Shown: piece by piece, positions 24,001 to 34,265 of the stretch | Numbering within the stretch: the stretch's first letter is position 1 | Layout: the number at the start of each line of letters is the position of its first letter | From: Solenopsis invicta | Lineage: Eukaryota > Arthropoda > Insecta > Hymenoptera > Formicidae | Direction of reading: 5' to 3' | Assembly: GCF_016802725.1 (NCBI RefSeq) | Contig: NC_052672.1 | Coordinates: 5,081,249-5,145,248 of the forward strand | Length of the DNA: 64,000 bases | Notes under the pieces: generated by a model | The model's input: the letters and a program-made list of their open reading frames with translations, nothing else | Database searches by the model: none | What the model was told of the DNA's origin: nothing | Position numbers and translations under genes: made by a program

Positions 24001-25632
24001 CACTATTCAAAAAGAAATAGGGAACACTTTCCAAACACCAAAAATTAGGCTATTTTCAAATGGCTGAAACTCAGCGAAAAATCATCGTAGATAAAAAAAA
24101 AATGCATTTTAATGTTTGAAGTTTCTACTTTAATACTCTATCAACAGATTTTTAAAGTTCTTTTAACTTACTTGTCTTATGTAGTAAAAAATTACACCTT
24201 GTTTTGTTCTTTAAAATTTTGTATCTTTAACACTTTGCAGTTTGACAAACGAATTTTTTTCAAACATTTCAAGTAAAGCATCATAAACTACAACATTTTG
24301 CCTACAAAATGCTTTTCTTAAAATTTCTTTAAAATTTTTTTTGACCGAGTTACGCAACTTTGAAGCTAAACCTGCATTTTTTACAAATGATATCCGTACT
24401 CCGTGAAAAAACAGTAGTAGACAAGAAATTAAAAAAACATTTTAAAGCTCGCAGTTTTAGCTTTAATATTCTATCAACGGTTTTCAAAAATGTTCACAAT
24501 TTCTCAGTGCTATGCCTCAAAAAAGATACACTGTTTTTTTCTTAAAATTACGTACCCTTGACAGCCTATAGCTCAATAAAAAAATTTTTTCTTGACAAAT
24601 GCAATGCAAGTACCATAAAGTATGAATTTTTTTCTACAAAACTTTTTTTAATTTTCCTACGACTTTTTTTGACCGAGTTACAAGACTTTGAAGAAACACA
24701 TTTTTTACAGTACATTTTTCCGAAAATTACGTTTACCGCCGACATTATCAATACACTATGCGCATCACGTGGAGGTTGCCGGTCGGATTTTTACATATTG
24801 TGAGTGAGTGAATGAGTGAGTGACTAAGTGTGTGTGTGTGTGTGTGTGTGTTAATGTCTGCCTGTTTAATATTGTGCTAATGTCGATGGTAAACGTCATT
24901 TTTCGGAAAAATGTACTGTAAAAAATGTGTTTCTTCGAAGTCTTGTAACTTGATCAAAAAAAATCGGAAGAAAATTTTAAAAAAAGCATTTTGTAGAGAA
25001 AAAGTCATACTTTATGGTGCGTGCATTGCATTTGTAGAGAAAAATTTTTTTATTGAGCTGTAGGCTCTTAAAAATACTTAATTTTAAGGAAAAAACAGTG
25101 TATCTTTTTTAGAGCATAGCACTGAGAAATTGAGAAAATTTTTGAAAACCATTGATAGCATGTTAAAGCTGAAACTGCGAGCTATAAAATGTTTTTAAAT
25201 TTTCTGTCTACGATGATTTTTTACAGGATACGGATATCATTTGTGAGAAATGCAGGTTTAGCTTCAAAGTTGCGTAACTCGGTAAAAAAAAAACGTAGAG
25301 AAATTTAAAAAAAAAGCATTTTGTAGGCAAAATATTGTAGTTTATGAAGCTTTACTTAAATTGTTCGAAAAAAATTTGTTTGTCGATCTGCAAAGTGTCA
25401 ATGATACGAATTTTTAAAGAACAAAACAAGGTGGGCTTTTTTAATGCATAAGACAAGGAAGTCAAAAAAATTTTAAAAATTGGTTGATAGAGTGTTAAAG
25501 TTAAAACTTCAAGATTTAAAATGCTTTTTTTATTTTTTATCTACGATGACTCTTCGCCGAGTTACAGCCATTTGAAAATAGCCTAATTTTTAGTGTCTGG
25601 AAAGTGTTCCCTATATTTTTTTCTTTTTTAGT
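24001..25632. mobile_element. 1.6-kb foldback element with arms of about 750 bp
   Basis: The left arm (24,001 to about 24,755) is the inverted copy of the right arm (about 24,880 to 25,632). Anchors: AGGGAACACTTTCCAAACAC at the left versus GGAAAGTGTTCCCT at the right, and near the centre ACATTTTTCCGAAAATTACG versus TTTTTCGGAAAAATGTACTG. The left terminus is CACTATTC next to TA. The right terminus is TAGTA here but TAGTG next to TA in the relic at 59,675. TA flanks suggest a Tc1/mariner-mobilised foldback rather than a true CACTA element. The centre (24,800-24,855) holds a GTGA/GT-rich spacer with (TG)n. The short open frames at 24,360-24,803 are shadows. Confidence 0.75.
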
Positions 25633-25636
25633 ACTA

Positions 25637-25675
25637 TATATATATAGTATATATATATATATATATATATATATA
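25637..25675. repeat. (TA)n microsatellite at the foldback edge
   Basis: Alternating TA run with one TAGT interruption, directly after the right end of the foldback element. Confidence 0.9.
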
Positions 25676-26128
25676 ACTTATATTATTTATCATTAACCTT
25701 ATACAATACGTCTACTAACATGTTTTCATTATTATTTTAGAAATCCCAATCAATTAATTTTTATGTGGACCCCTTTCTCTTGGAATGCCCTATATACTTT
25801 AAATAGTACATTAGAATTCCTAATGTGTAAATAGTACATTAGAAATTTTCTCTAAAAAATGTTTTTTCTCCACTTTTTTTAGATATAAAATCAATTAATA
25901 TAAGGCCAGGCTGGAATTATACAATTAATCACAAAAAATAAATTGCTATATTAACTATTTCTGTTATAATACGATAAATAACAAAGGAGCAATAAAAACA
26001 ATAAAAACGACTTTTACAACTTTTATATTAAATAGAAAAGTTTAATAAACTGTTACCAGACATTAGAAATCCTTCGGAAAAATAAAGTGGTCATTTAAAG
26101 AAAGAGTTGAAGAACAAAAAATTGTAAA

Positions 26129-28069
26129 ATGAGTGTAAACACTAGAAAACGAAAACGTTCTCTTACAGACAAAAGTGATGTAATATTAAAAAATCTGCGC
26201 GTAGATTCAATACGCATAAATTTAAATACTGAAAGTGAGAATTTAGGATTTCTTCAAACAATACAAAGTAAACTCAATAATAATGAAATTAAATTTGCGA
26301 GAAGTATTGTTGGCAGTAAAAAAGAGTCTAAATTTAATAAATTCTTAGACTTTTTAATTAAAGAAGAAGGACTAAAATATTTAACAATTTTGAAAAAGAA
26401 TAGAATAAATCTAACCAATGTGTCGAGTATTTTACATCGAGCAGGCGCTAAAGGTTCTGAAGCATTCAAAGAATTATATAATCTGTGGTTTGATGAAGAA
26501 GGAAATAAAACCAAGTATTTAAAAACTCTAGAAAAAGAAAAATTAAATTTATCTAACATATCCAGTGTTCTAAATGGATCAGGTGCTAAAGGTCCAACAA
26601 CATTCAAAGACTTATATGATCTGTGGTTTGATGAAGAAGGAAATAAAACCAAGTATTTAAAAACTCTAGAAAAAGAAAAATTAAATTTATCTAACATATC
26701 CGGTATTTTAAGTGGATCAGGTTCTAAAGGTCCAACAACATTCAAAGACTTATATGATCTGTGGTTTGATGAAGAAGGAAATAAAACCAAGTATTTAAAA
26801 ACTCTAGAAAAAGAAAAATTAAATTTATCTAACATATCCAGTATTTTAAGTGGATCAGGTGCTAAAGGTCCAACAACATTCAAAGACTTATATGATCTGT
26901 GGTTTGATGAAGAAGGAAATAAAACCAAGTATTTAAAAACTCTAGAAAAAGAAAAATTAAATTTATCTAACATATCCAGTGTTCTAAATGGATCAGGTGC
27001 TAAAGGTCCAACAACATTCAAAGACTTATATGATCTGTGGTTTGATGAAGAAGGAAATAAAACCAAGTATTTAAAAACTCTAGAAAAAGAAAAATTAAAT
27101 TTATCTAACATATCCGGTATTTTAAGTGGATCAGGTGCTAAAAGTTCTAAAGCCTTCAAAGACTTATATAATCTGTGGTTTGATGACGAAGGAAATAAAA
27201 CCAAGTATTTAAAAACTCTAGAAAAAGAAGAAATAAATTTATCTAACATATCCAGTATTTTAAATGGATCAGGTGCTAAAGGTCCAACAACATTCAAAGA
27301 CTTATATGATCTGTGGTTTGATGAAGAAGGAAATAAAACCAAGTATTTAAAAACTCTAGAAAAAGAAGAAATAAATTTATCTAACATGTCCAGTATTTTA
27401 AATGGATCAGGTGCTAAAGGTCCAACAACATTCAAAGACATATATGATCTGTGGTTTGATGAAGAAGGAAATAAAACCAAGTATTTAAAAACTCTAGAAA
27501 AAGAAAAATTAAATTTATCTAACATATCCGGTATTTTAAGTGGATCAGGTGCTAAAGGTCCAACAACATTCAAAGACTTATACGATCTGTGGTTTGATGA
27601 AAAAGGAAATAAAACCAAGTATTTAAAAACTCTAGAAAAAGAAGAAATAAATTTATCTAACATATCCAGTATTTTAAGTGGATCAGGTGCTAAAAGTTCT
27701 GAAGCCTTCAAAGACTTATATAATCTGTGGTTTGATGACGAAGGAAATAAAACCAAGTATTTAAAAACTCTAAAAAAAGAAAAATTAAGTTTATCTTACA
27801 TATCCAATATTTTAAATGGATCAGGTGCTAAAAGTTCTGAAGCCTTCAAAAACTTATATGACCTGTGGTTTGATGAAGACGGATATAAAACACAATATTT
27901 AAGAACTCTAGAAGAAAACAATATAAGTCTAGCTGATGTGTCCAGTGTTTTAACAAGGAAAGGAGCTAATGCTGCAACCGCATTTAAAGACTTATATGAT
28001 CTATGGTTTGATAAAGAAGGAAATATGACACCATATTTAAGATTCGGAGGTCATAGTGGGTCAATTTGA
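26129..28069 (+). CDS. Intronless 646-residue protein of 46-residue helical repeats with an NLS-like start
   Basis: One uninterrupted frame; the start context AAAATGAG is acceptable. Residues 5-10 (TRKRKR) form a basic, nuclear-localisation-like cluster. Residues about 36-80 are a degenerate first repeat. From residue 81 to 632 run twelve repeats of exactly 46 residues; residues 633-646 (MTPYLRF then GGHSGSI) are a truncated thirteenth. Each repeat has KTKYLKTLEKE, then LSNISSIL, a glycine loop (GSGAK), and TTFKDLYDLWFDEEGN, predicting three short helices. Repeats 2-9 are nearly identical, while repeats 1, 11 and 12 are diverged. The residues differing among middle repeats cluster around the loop (S/G/N before IL, S/N before the loop, GPTT or SSEA after it). 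I do not recognise a named family. The layout (short helix, Gly loop with a Lys, longer helix, alpha-solenoid) recalls TALE-like repeats, but this is an inference. No signal peptide or membrane segment. No intron and isolated context make transfer from a bacterial symbiont one possible origin. Confidence 0.8.
   Translation: MSVNTRKRKRSLTDKSDVILKNLRVDSIRINLNTESENLGFLQTIQSKLNNNEIKFARSIVGSKKESKFNKFLDFLIKEEGLKYLTILKKNRINLTNVSSILHRAGAKGSEAFKELYNLWFDEEGNKTKYLKTLEKEKLNLSNISSVLNGSGAKGPTTFKDLYDLWFDEEGNKTKYLKTLEKEKLNLSNISGILSGSGSKGPTTFKDLYDLWFDEEGNKTKYLKTLEKEKLNLSNISSILSGSGAKGPTTFKDLYDLWFDEEGNKTKYLKTLEKEKLNLSNISSVLNGSGAKGPTTFKDLYDLWFDEEGNKTKYLKTLEKEKLNLSNISGILSGSGAKSSKAFKDLYNLWFDDEGNKTKYLKTLEKEEINLSNISSILNGSGAKGPTTFKDLYDLWFDEEGNKTKYLKTLEKEEINLSNMSSILNGSGAKGPTTFKDIYDLWFDEEGNKTKYLKTLEKEKLNLSNISGILSGSGAKGPTTFKDLYDLWFDEKGNKTKYLKTLEKEEINLSNISSILSGSGAKSSEAFKDLYNLWFDDEGNKTKYLKTLKKEKLSLSYISNILNGSGAKSSEAFKNLYDLWFDEDGYKTQYLRTLEENNISLADVSSVLTRKGANAATAFKDLYDLWFDKEGNMTPYLRFGGHSGSI
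26369..28024 (+). repeat. Twelve tandem 138-bp coding repeats
   Basis: Units start at 26369 and then every 138 bp (26507, 26645, 26783 and so on to 27887). Units 2-9 differ by few bases, which suggests recent expansion or gene conversion. The array length may vary between individuals and may be miscounted in an assembly. Confidence 0.95.
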
Positions 28070-30580
28070 CCAGAACTGTGTTTTATTCCACATCAATTTT
28101 CAAATAAGTGCCGTTGAAAACAATTTAACTGGATTGGAAATATTTTGCTATAAAGTGTAAACATTGTAGAATGCATTTTCTTTATGAAAAATTATTAATT
28201 AATAAGATATTATGTAAAAAATATTTTTTTTAATATATATCTAAAAATACATTTTACATAAAGTAATCATAAATTTTTAATATTTTTGTAAAAAGATTAT
28301 GGTAATACTTGCAAAATATTCTACTTTAATAAAAATATAATTTTCTAGCAAACTTTTAAAAAATTAGATTTATTTTGCATATAAATGTTGTCTTTTTTTT
28401 TAATTGAAGAAGTATACATTTATAAAGAAAAATGAATACCAGTGCAAATTAGGACAAAAGTAAGTCGTTTCGATCTCAAATGTTCCTCATAATCAAAAAA
28501 AAAATTGTCTATTTTTATTCACTACAATTATTTCTTTGTTTCTTTCTCTCATAAAAAAGCCGTGTAAACACTTTTTACAACCGACTGCTGCCAACCTTTG
28601 GTTGGCAAGAAAACGAAGAAAGCATGCGTTTCACCGAAGGCATCTTTGTTACCTTAGTTCTCAGTAACTACAACATGATATGATATCAACTCTCGCACAT
28701 GAACTTCTTATTCACCAAGCTTGGTTTAAAGCGTATAATTATCATTAATTGTTCTGTTAAAAAAAAAATGGATCAAGGATATTATTCGTTTGCATGTCTT
28801 CTTATTGGTTATCAATGAAGTTAGCTAGCACAAATTGATTAACCAATAATGTGCGTCAATTGACAACGCTATCAGATGGCAGTATTCAATAATAAATATC
28901 TCGTTAGTTATTGCGAAGTTTACAAAATGGTAGAAAACGTTTCTGGTTAGTTTGACTTCTTTCTTAGTCCATAAATAGTCCGTTTATTACCGGGCATCGT
29001 TTCCGGTTTGTGCGCGTGCGCTGCAGTGTTTTGAAATTTTGATTTTCTTCTACCATCTTTTTTTCTTAAAAGAGAATAAACAATTTTGCTTGTTTTACAG
29101 TGAGAAGAGATGTTATTTTGTTGTAAACTTCTCAATGTCACGTATGCAAAGAGAGGGTTAAATATATTGCTTATTCCTACTGCCTACAAGAACAAAATAA
29201 GAATACATTTACCTTTAAGTCTTTTGCAAAATTGTGGAAAAAAATTCTTCAATTCTTCATGAACTTTTATAATAATAGTTTCTCCTACGGAAATAAACTG
29301 TTACATTACTATTAAAAATGTATCATTAAAAATACTGGATTGTTCGTCAGTTTTATCGCAGGTTATTGATAAGAACTATTAGTTTAAAGTAGATTTATTC
29401 CAGATAACTATTGAACTCAACTATTAAAAGAAGAGTTATTATTCGAGTCAAACAATCATGATACCATTACAAAGTAACTATTGAGCCTCAGTAATCTTTT
29501 TCGTAATGGTGTAGTGATTATTTTGTCTAAAAAAATTCAAATATATATGGGTATGTTGTTTTACATAACAAAATTTATTTTTGTTTTTATTTTATATAGA
29601 TTTACATAGAAATACACTTTTTATATCTGTATAAAATTATACATATATTATATTTCAATCAAATAATTTGTAAATGAATAAAATATAAAAAAAAATATAC
29701 AATATGTCAGCCAATCATCTCGTGTTGCTACTTTATGTGCTTTAATTACAAAATTATCATGATTATAATGATAATTATTTTACAATAATAGGAATGGTGA
29801 TTATTGTTAATACTTCGACTACTGATATGACATTAATGTTATTTGGATTAATACTATTGGATAGTTTCAAGTAGTCATTATTGTGCATAGTTCAACCACT
29901 GAAAGCTAATAATCATTTATATAACTATTAAACGTAGCGTGCTGTAGTGATCATTGCGAATAATCTGATTAATAATCACTTAATACAAGAATTATTGGGG
30001 AATGATTACAAATAATCTGATTTTGGAATCAATAATCACTAACTTAAAAATTATTGGAAAATGAATATTGTGAACGAACCGATTATTACGTGCTTCCTAA
30101 TTACTCTTTGTAAATGAATAATCACTATTGAAAATCACTAGTGATTATTGATTTTCCAATAGTTTACTTCCATAAGAGCTAAATTTAATCCATAAATTTA
30201 TCTGAAATATAGTTTTAATATTTACTGTTAAAACGTAATTTTTTTTTCAGATCCCGATTTTAAAAAACTTTACTTCATTATTAAGTTATTTCTTACTTTT
30301 GTATTATTACATTGTATTTTACGTTTAAAAACTAATTCTATTTTAAATAACGGTTAAAAGTAATTAATTTATTATAATTAAAAAACTCTTTGTTAATTAT
30401 TATTTGTTAATTTTAGATGGTATTTATATTTGTTTCTTATATTCTGCATTCTTGCTTAAAAATAGTATAATTGTTTCAAACACTGTCAGATTATTCAGTA
30501 ACATGGAGGAAAAATTTAAGAAAAACAGTATGAGCAATTGTTGAATATATTAAAGAATCACGAAATATTTCTGAAGAACT
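28070..30580. other. No gene seen
   Basis: AATAAA-type signals at about 28,330 could end the repeat-protein transcript. 28,560-29,150 is less AT-rich, but I recognise nothing there. 29,750-30,170 is dominated by loosely repeated TAATCACT and ATTATTGG words. No coding exon is supported; the 64-codon stretch at 28,947-29,141 is unconvincing. Confidence 0.4.
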
Positions 30581-30589
30581 TCCTGCGTC

Positions 30590-31790
30590 AGACAGAAGAT
30601 GTACGCCTAGCTACAAGCTAAAATAGACGAGAGCGAGAATAAGCCCAAACAACAACCGAATCGACTGTTAGTTGGCTGTCAATCGGCAGAAGTAGTCCAA
30701 AGTCAACTTCAAAGTCATACTAAATGCCAACTTATTAGTCGAAGGCATCTCTATTTGAATGTTATAAATTCCATCATCTTATACGGGGCGCCTATATAGG
30801 CTGATGCCGTTATCAAGAATTCGAAAGAGACTAATTGTAAGACGTGAACAGCGCAATGTTGCTTTTGGGTCATCGCAGCTTATAGGACGGTCTTGCATGA
30901 GGCGGCTGCAATTCTGGTCAACTACATCCCTCAAGACATTGTGCTAGGAAGTATGTCCAGGTCTTCAATAAATATGTGACATCACGCAATAAGACATCGT
31001 ACTGACCAGTAGATTCTGTAGAGGTCTTAGAAATATTGAAAGAGAGGTTTCGATTAATGAATAGTAGGGCAGGGAAGTGGGAGGAGGGAAGTGATAGACT
31101 ACCAAGAGAGCGTGTAAGGGTCTAAGCAGTATGGATGACTTATAATTTTAAGAAAAGTTTTACGACTTAAATCTTTATCTTTAATAACGCACAATAACCA
31201 TTTTGTGTCTCAAGTCTTAAACTAAAAAGAGATTATGTTTGTAACTTAAAACTGGAGACACAAGATAGTTATTATGCCGTAATAAATGCAAAGATTTAAG
31301 TCATAAAACTTGTTTTAAAATTATAAGTCAACCATTCTGCTTAGGCCTTTAGGGAGTTCTTGGTCCAGGTTCTGCCTGATTGTCTGGAAAAGGAAAAGGA
31401 GTTAGGCCTATTTTTAAGAACTATGCAAGTCGTAACTGAGCACGGTTGTTTTAATTTTTATCTGTTTAATATTAAGAAATTAGCCACTCCATTCTGTGCG
31501 CATTGTGAGTCGGATTTAGATACGGTCAAACATACCCTAATGAAATGCGAGGCTTAGTATAGGCAACGCGAGTCGATAATTATTATTTTCAAACAAGGAT
31601 TTATGCTTAGATCTATTTTTGAGAGCAGTCTCAACGAGCCCATCAAATGGCGCGTTTTCACCAACTTTTGTGAGATAATAATTAAAGAAAAAGAACGGAT
31701 CGAAAGAAAAAGACAAATGTTGTCAAGGGTTTCCCCTCGCAAGAGGCTGCCTCGGGCTAGGCTTCGTCCTAACTAGCGATAGTACGGGAT
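30590..31790 (+). pseudogene. R1-type retrotransposon ORF2 relic
   Basis: The + strand keeps IAAYRTVLHEAAAILVNYIP, the alpha-helical region downstream of the reverse transcriptase in R1-clade proteins, followed in another frame by YVQVFNKYVTSRNKTSY. After a palindromic insertion (31,120-31,346) the frame resumes with EKELGLFLRTMQVVTEHGCF and the zinc knuckle CAHCESDLDTVKHTLMKC, ending in a stop near 31,555. Weak similarity continues (SLNEPIKWRVFTNFCEIII) to about 31,780. It has frameshifts and stops, so it is dead. It represents a different R1 lineage from the three tail copies, because its knuckle still has both cysteines of the first CxxC. Confidence 0.65.
31120..31346. mobile_element. 227-bp near-perfect foldback inserted in the R1 relic
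   Basis: The left arm starts GTCTAAGCAGTATGGATGAC. The right arm, reverse-complemented, starts GCCTAAGCAGAATGGTTGAC. Pairing continues for about 100 bp through ATAATTTTAA, GACTTAAATCTTT and TTGTGTCTC. The loop is short (about 15-20 bases around 31,233). It separates the two halves of the R1 relic. Confidence 0.7.
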
Positions 31791-32099
31791 ATTTAAGTTA
31801 CTAACACACACCAGTTGTGTGTTATACAGGCGCTATGTGCCTCTGAGAGAGCTTTGGAGCTACGCGGAATGTATGTATCGTTTTATGGTAACAAATTAGC
31901 TAACTTTAAGACACTGGAGTTTGCTGTAAAAGAGGAGGGAATTATGAAAGAGAAACCTTAATCGATGAATGGAGAATCAAGCTCAAGGACTATAGCAAGA
32001 ACCATTTGGCGGAAGAATAAGGGATTGTCTGACTCAGTACCTGATAGAATGGATTTGGAATGGAAGAAAGTATGACCTGACATTTAGGACAACCCAAAT
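31791..32099. other. R1-type tail remnant, no gene
   Basis: Includes GTTATACAGGCGCTATGTGC and GAGCTACGC, reminiscent of the tail region after the R1 stop in the other copies; otherwise unassigned. Confidence 0.4.
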
Positions 32100-33475
32100 A
32101 GTGACCGGACATGGGTGATTTAACCAATATCTGATTAGCATTCATAGAGCAGTGACGACAACGTGTGCCCATTGTAGCAGAAAACCCGATACGACAGAAC
32201 ACACACTCGCGCGATGTGAAACGTGGCAGACACAGCGGACCATTCTGAGGAAGCTTATGAGGCTGATCTTAGCTAGGAGGGAATCTTCGAAGCTAGTCTA
32301 AATGATATTAATAAATAGAAAATTTTTAAGAACTTTTGCAAAAGTGCCATTAAAGAAAAGGATCATCAGAGGAGTGCGGACGCACATTCTCCCCGCGCAA
32401 GGCCGCCCCTACCCGCATAGCTAGATGATCTTCATAATATCAGCGACGCTAACACGAGACATGCGTGTTATACAGGCGTTAATAGGCACCCTTGAGAGAA
32501 CTGCGGCTACGCCTTTTTTAAACTTGGCATGTTTTGTATACTATATATGTATAAATTAGTGAAGATCATAGTTGGAACACGGCCGAAATAGGATATATCA
32601 ATTAGAGTAGGATCCCGTATGTTCTTGCTGCGAAAGTTACTTTTGTATGGGATGCGAGTGTCTACCAAAGAAATGACGTTCGACGGTCCGGGAGCACCCG
32701 TTTGTCCAGAGTAAAAGGTACTAAGGGAGAGGTTTTTAGGAGGTAGGCGATGCGTGATAAAATCGTTGGCGATGTACCCGCATCGAATCCTCCACACCCT
32801 GGAGTACGGGCTCCAGGGCGTCTTCCCCTCTTCGCCGAGGGAGGACCGTCGAGTGATTGGCCGAGAGGGGTTGGTCTCGTCCGGCTTAATCCTGGTCGGG
32901 CCAACCTTGCCCGAGTGATTCGGCGGTCAGTTCCTCCGGAGTAGAGTGGGCTTTGTGAAGATTTTCCTCTTCCTCGTGAAACAAAAAAAAAAAAAAGAAT
33001 AGGAGCAACCGAGAAAGGCAGAGGAGAGTACGAGAACCACCACGAGTATGGCCTCCCTGTGCGAGACTTTGCACGAGGACATAGTGTGGCTAACACATAT
33101 TTAACATTATAGTGTTATAAAGGTATAACATTAGATCTATGACACCTCTAGGAGAGCGGTAGCCACGCTAAATAAGAGCTGTAAAGGAACTAGTACATAA
33201 GTGTATAGGAATAAATATAATCATTAAACTTTAAGAACAATTTAGGAGAGATAAGATTAAAGATATATCTCAGAATTGTTAGGACGCCCGTAATAATAAG
33301 GAGTTTTTAAGAAAGGACGGAATGGTCACCGAAGAAATGACGTATTGTTGGCCAGGACCATTTATCGTTCAGTGGAGGCACAAAAAAGGAGAGGTTTTTG
33401 GGGGGTAGGCGATGTGTGGTAGTATCGTTAATGATATACCCGCATCGAATTCTCCATATCCTAAAGTACGAGTTC
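32100..33475 (+). repeat. Third, partial copy of the R1-type tail
   Basis: Collinear with 6,450-7,830 and 60,440-61,810: the zinc-knuckle region (GACAGAACACACACTCGCGC, 32,195 onward), the non-coding tail, both tail modules, and the A-rich stretch at 32,980. Its 5' end is disrupted, and the right end stops inside the second module at about 33,475. Open frames on both strands between 32,507 and 33,096 are shadows of this repeat. Confidence 0.8.
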
Positions 33476-33479
33476 AAGC

Positions 33480-33560
33480 ATAACGAGATTATCAGATCTC
33501 AGTAACGGCTGAACCGATCAAGTTCTGAGTAGTCTCAATCGATAGCTTGGGGAAAATTGC
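33480..33560. repeat. Short conserved interspersed motif
   Basis: The stretch around AGTCTCAATCGATAGCTTGG, preceded by CTGAACCGATCAAG, has the look of a fragment I associate with arthropod DNA transposons. It is unassigned here. Confidence 0.3.
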
Positions 33561-33659
33561 ATAACAAAAGCGTTTTTATTTTTTCTCTCCGTGCCCTACG
33601 AGCGGAGGTATCGCGACGCAAAGTCCAAATCTCGACGATTTACTTTTAAGATACGTCAT

Positions 33660-34265
33660 TATTATTATTGTCGCCAAGCGAATCTTGTCCAGTACATTTT
33701 TTCGACACGAGTACAACCGACAACCTAACGAATGGCGCTCGTTACTACACTATCAGCTCGCATGCAACCATGTGATGCATCACGCGGCCGCGAGTGCCGC
33801 GACAATGATTGTCGTGATATCATGGCTTTTCTAACCTGTAACCTGAACTGAATCGGCAATATATCTCGGTTCGCGGGGCAGACGACACTTTCTTTTTGCC
33901 GATCGTCGCTAAAAGAATCTTGTCCCGTATACGTTTTCGACACGGAGTGGTGCTCGTTATAGCCGTTTTATGTGATTATGAGTGCGTTCCATTTCATGCA
34001 TAACATAACATGCGATTCACGCCTAACATAACATGCCATGCATCATTTATCCTTGTTGTTTTTCAACTAACTAACGTTAAACGAGGATATATAATGCATT
34101 ATGCACGTCATGCGCATCTCATGTGATGTGATGCATGTATCATATGACCGCATTCATGATTGCCGATATGACAGGTTATCTAACCTCAAAAGTCATCAAC
34201 AACAATATCTCGCTTCGCGAAGCAGAGCGGCACTTTTCCTGCCAGATTCGACCGTTTCGTATAAA
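33660..34265. repeat. Two diverged copies of a unit of about 240-330 bp
   Basis: Copy 1 (about 33,670-33,895) and copy 2 (about 33,897-34,265) share, in order: CGAATCTTGTCC or AGAATCTTGTCC; a TTTTCGACACG; GATGCAT-rich sequence; ATTG-TCGTGATAT or ATTGCCGATAT; CTAACCT; and AATATCTCG followed by TTCGCG. Non-coding. Small open frames here are shadows. Confidence 0.5.

Noticed and set aside
24360..24803. Open frames inside the foldback
   Set aside because: They are A/T-run-rich shadows within the left arm; the matching right arm does not preserve them as protein.
24001..25632. True CACTA (En/Spm) element
   Set aside because: Flanking bases suggest a TA target rather than a three-base duplication, and no En/Spm-type transposase is present.
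26254..27756. 500-codon open frame on the minus strand
   Set aside because: It is the exact antisense of the 46-residue repeat gene. The 138-bp periodicity keeps it open; its serine/phenylalanine-rich product has no recognisable fold.
26369..28024. CRISPR-like array
   Set aside because: The 138-bp units are coding, contiguous and without unique spacers, and the DNA is eukaryotic.
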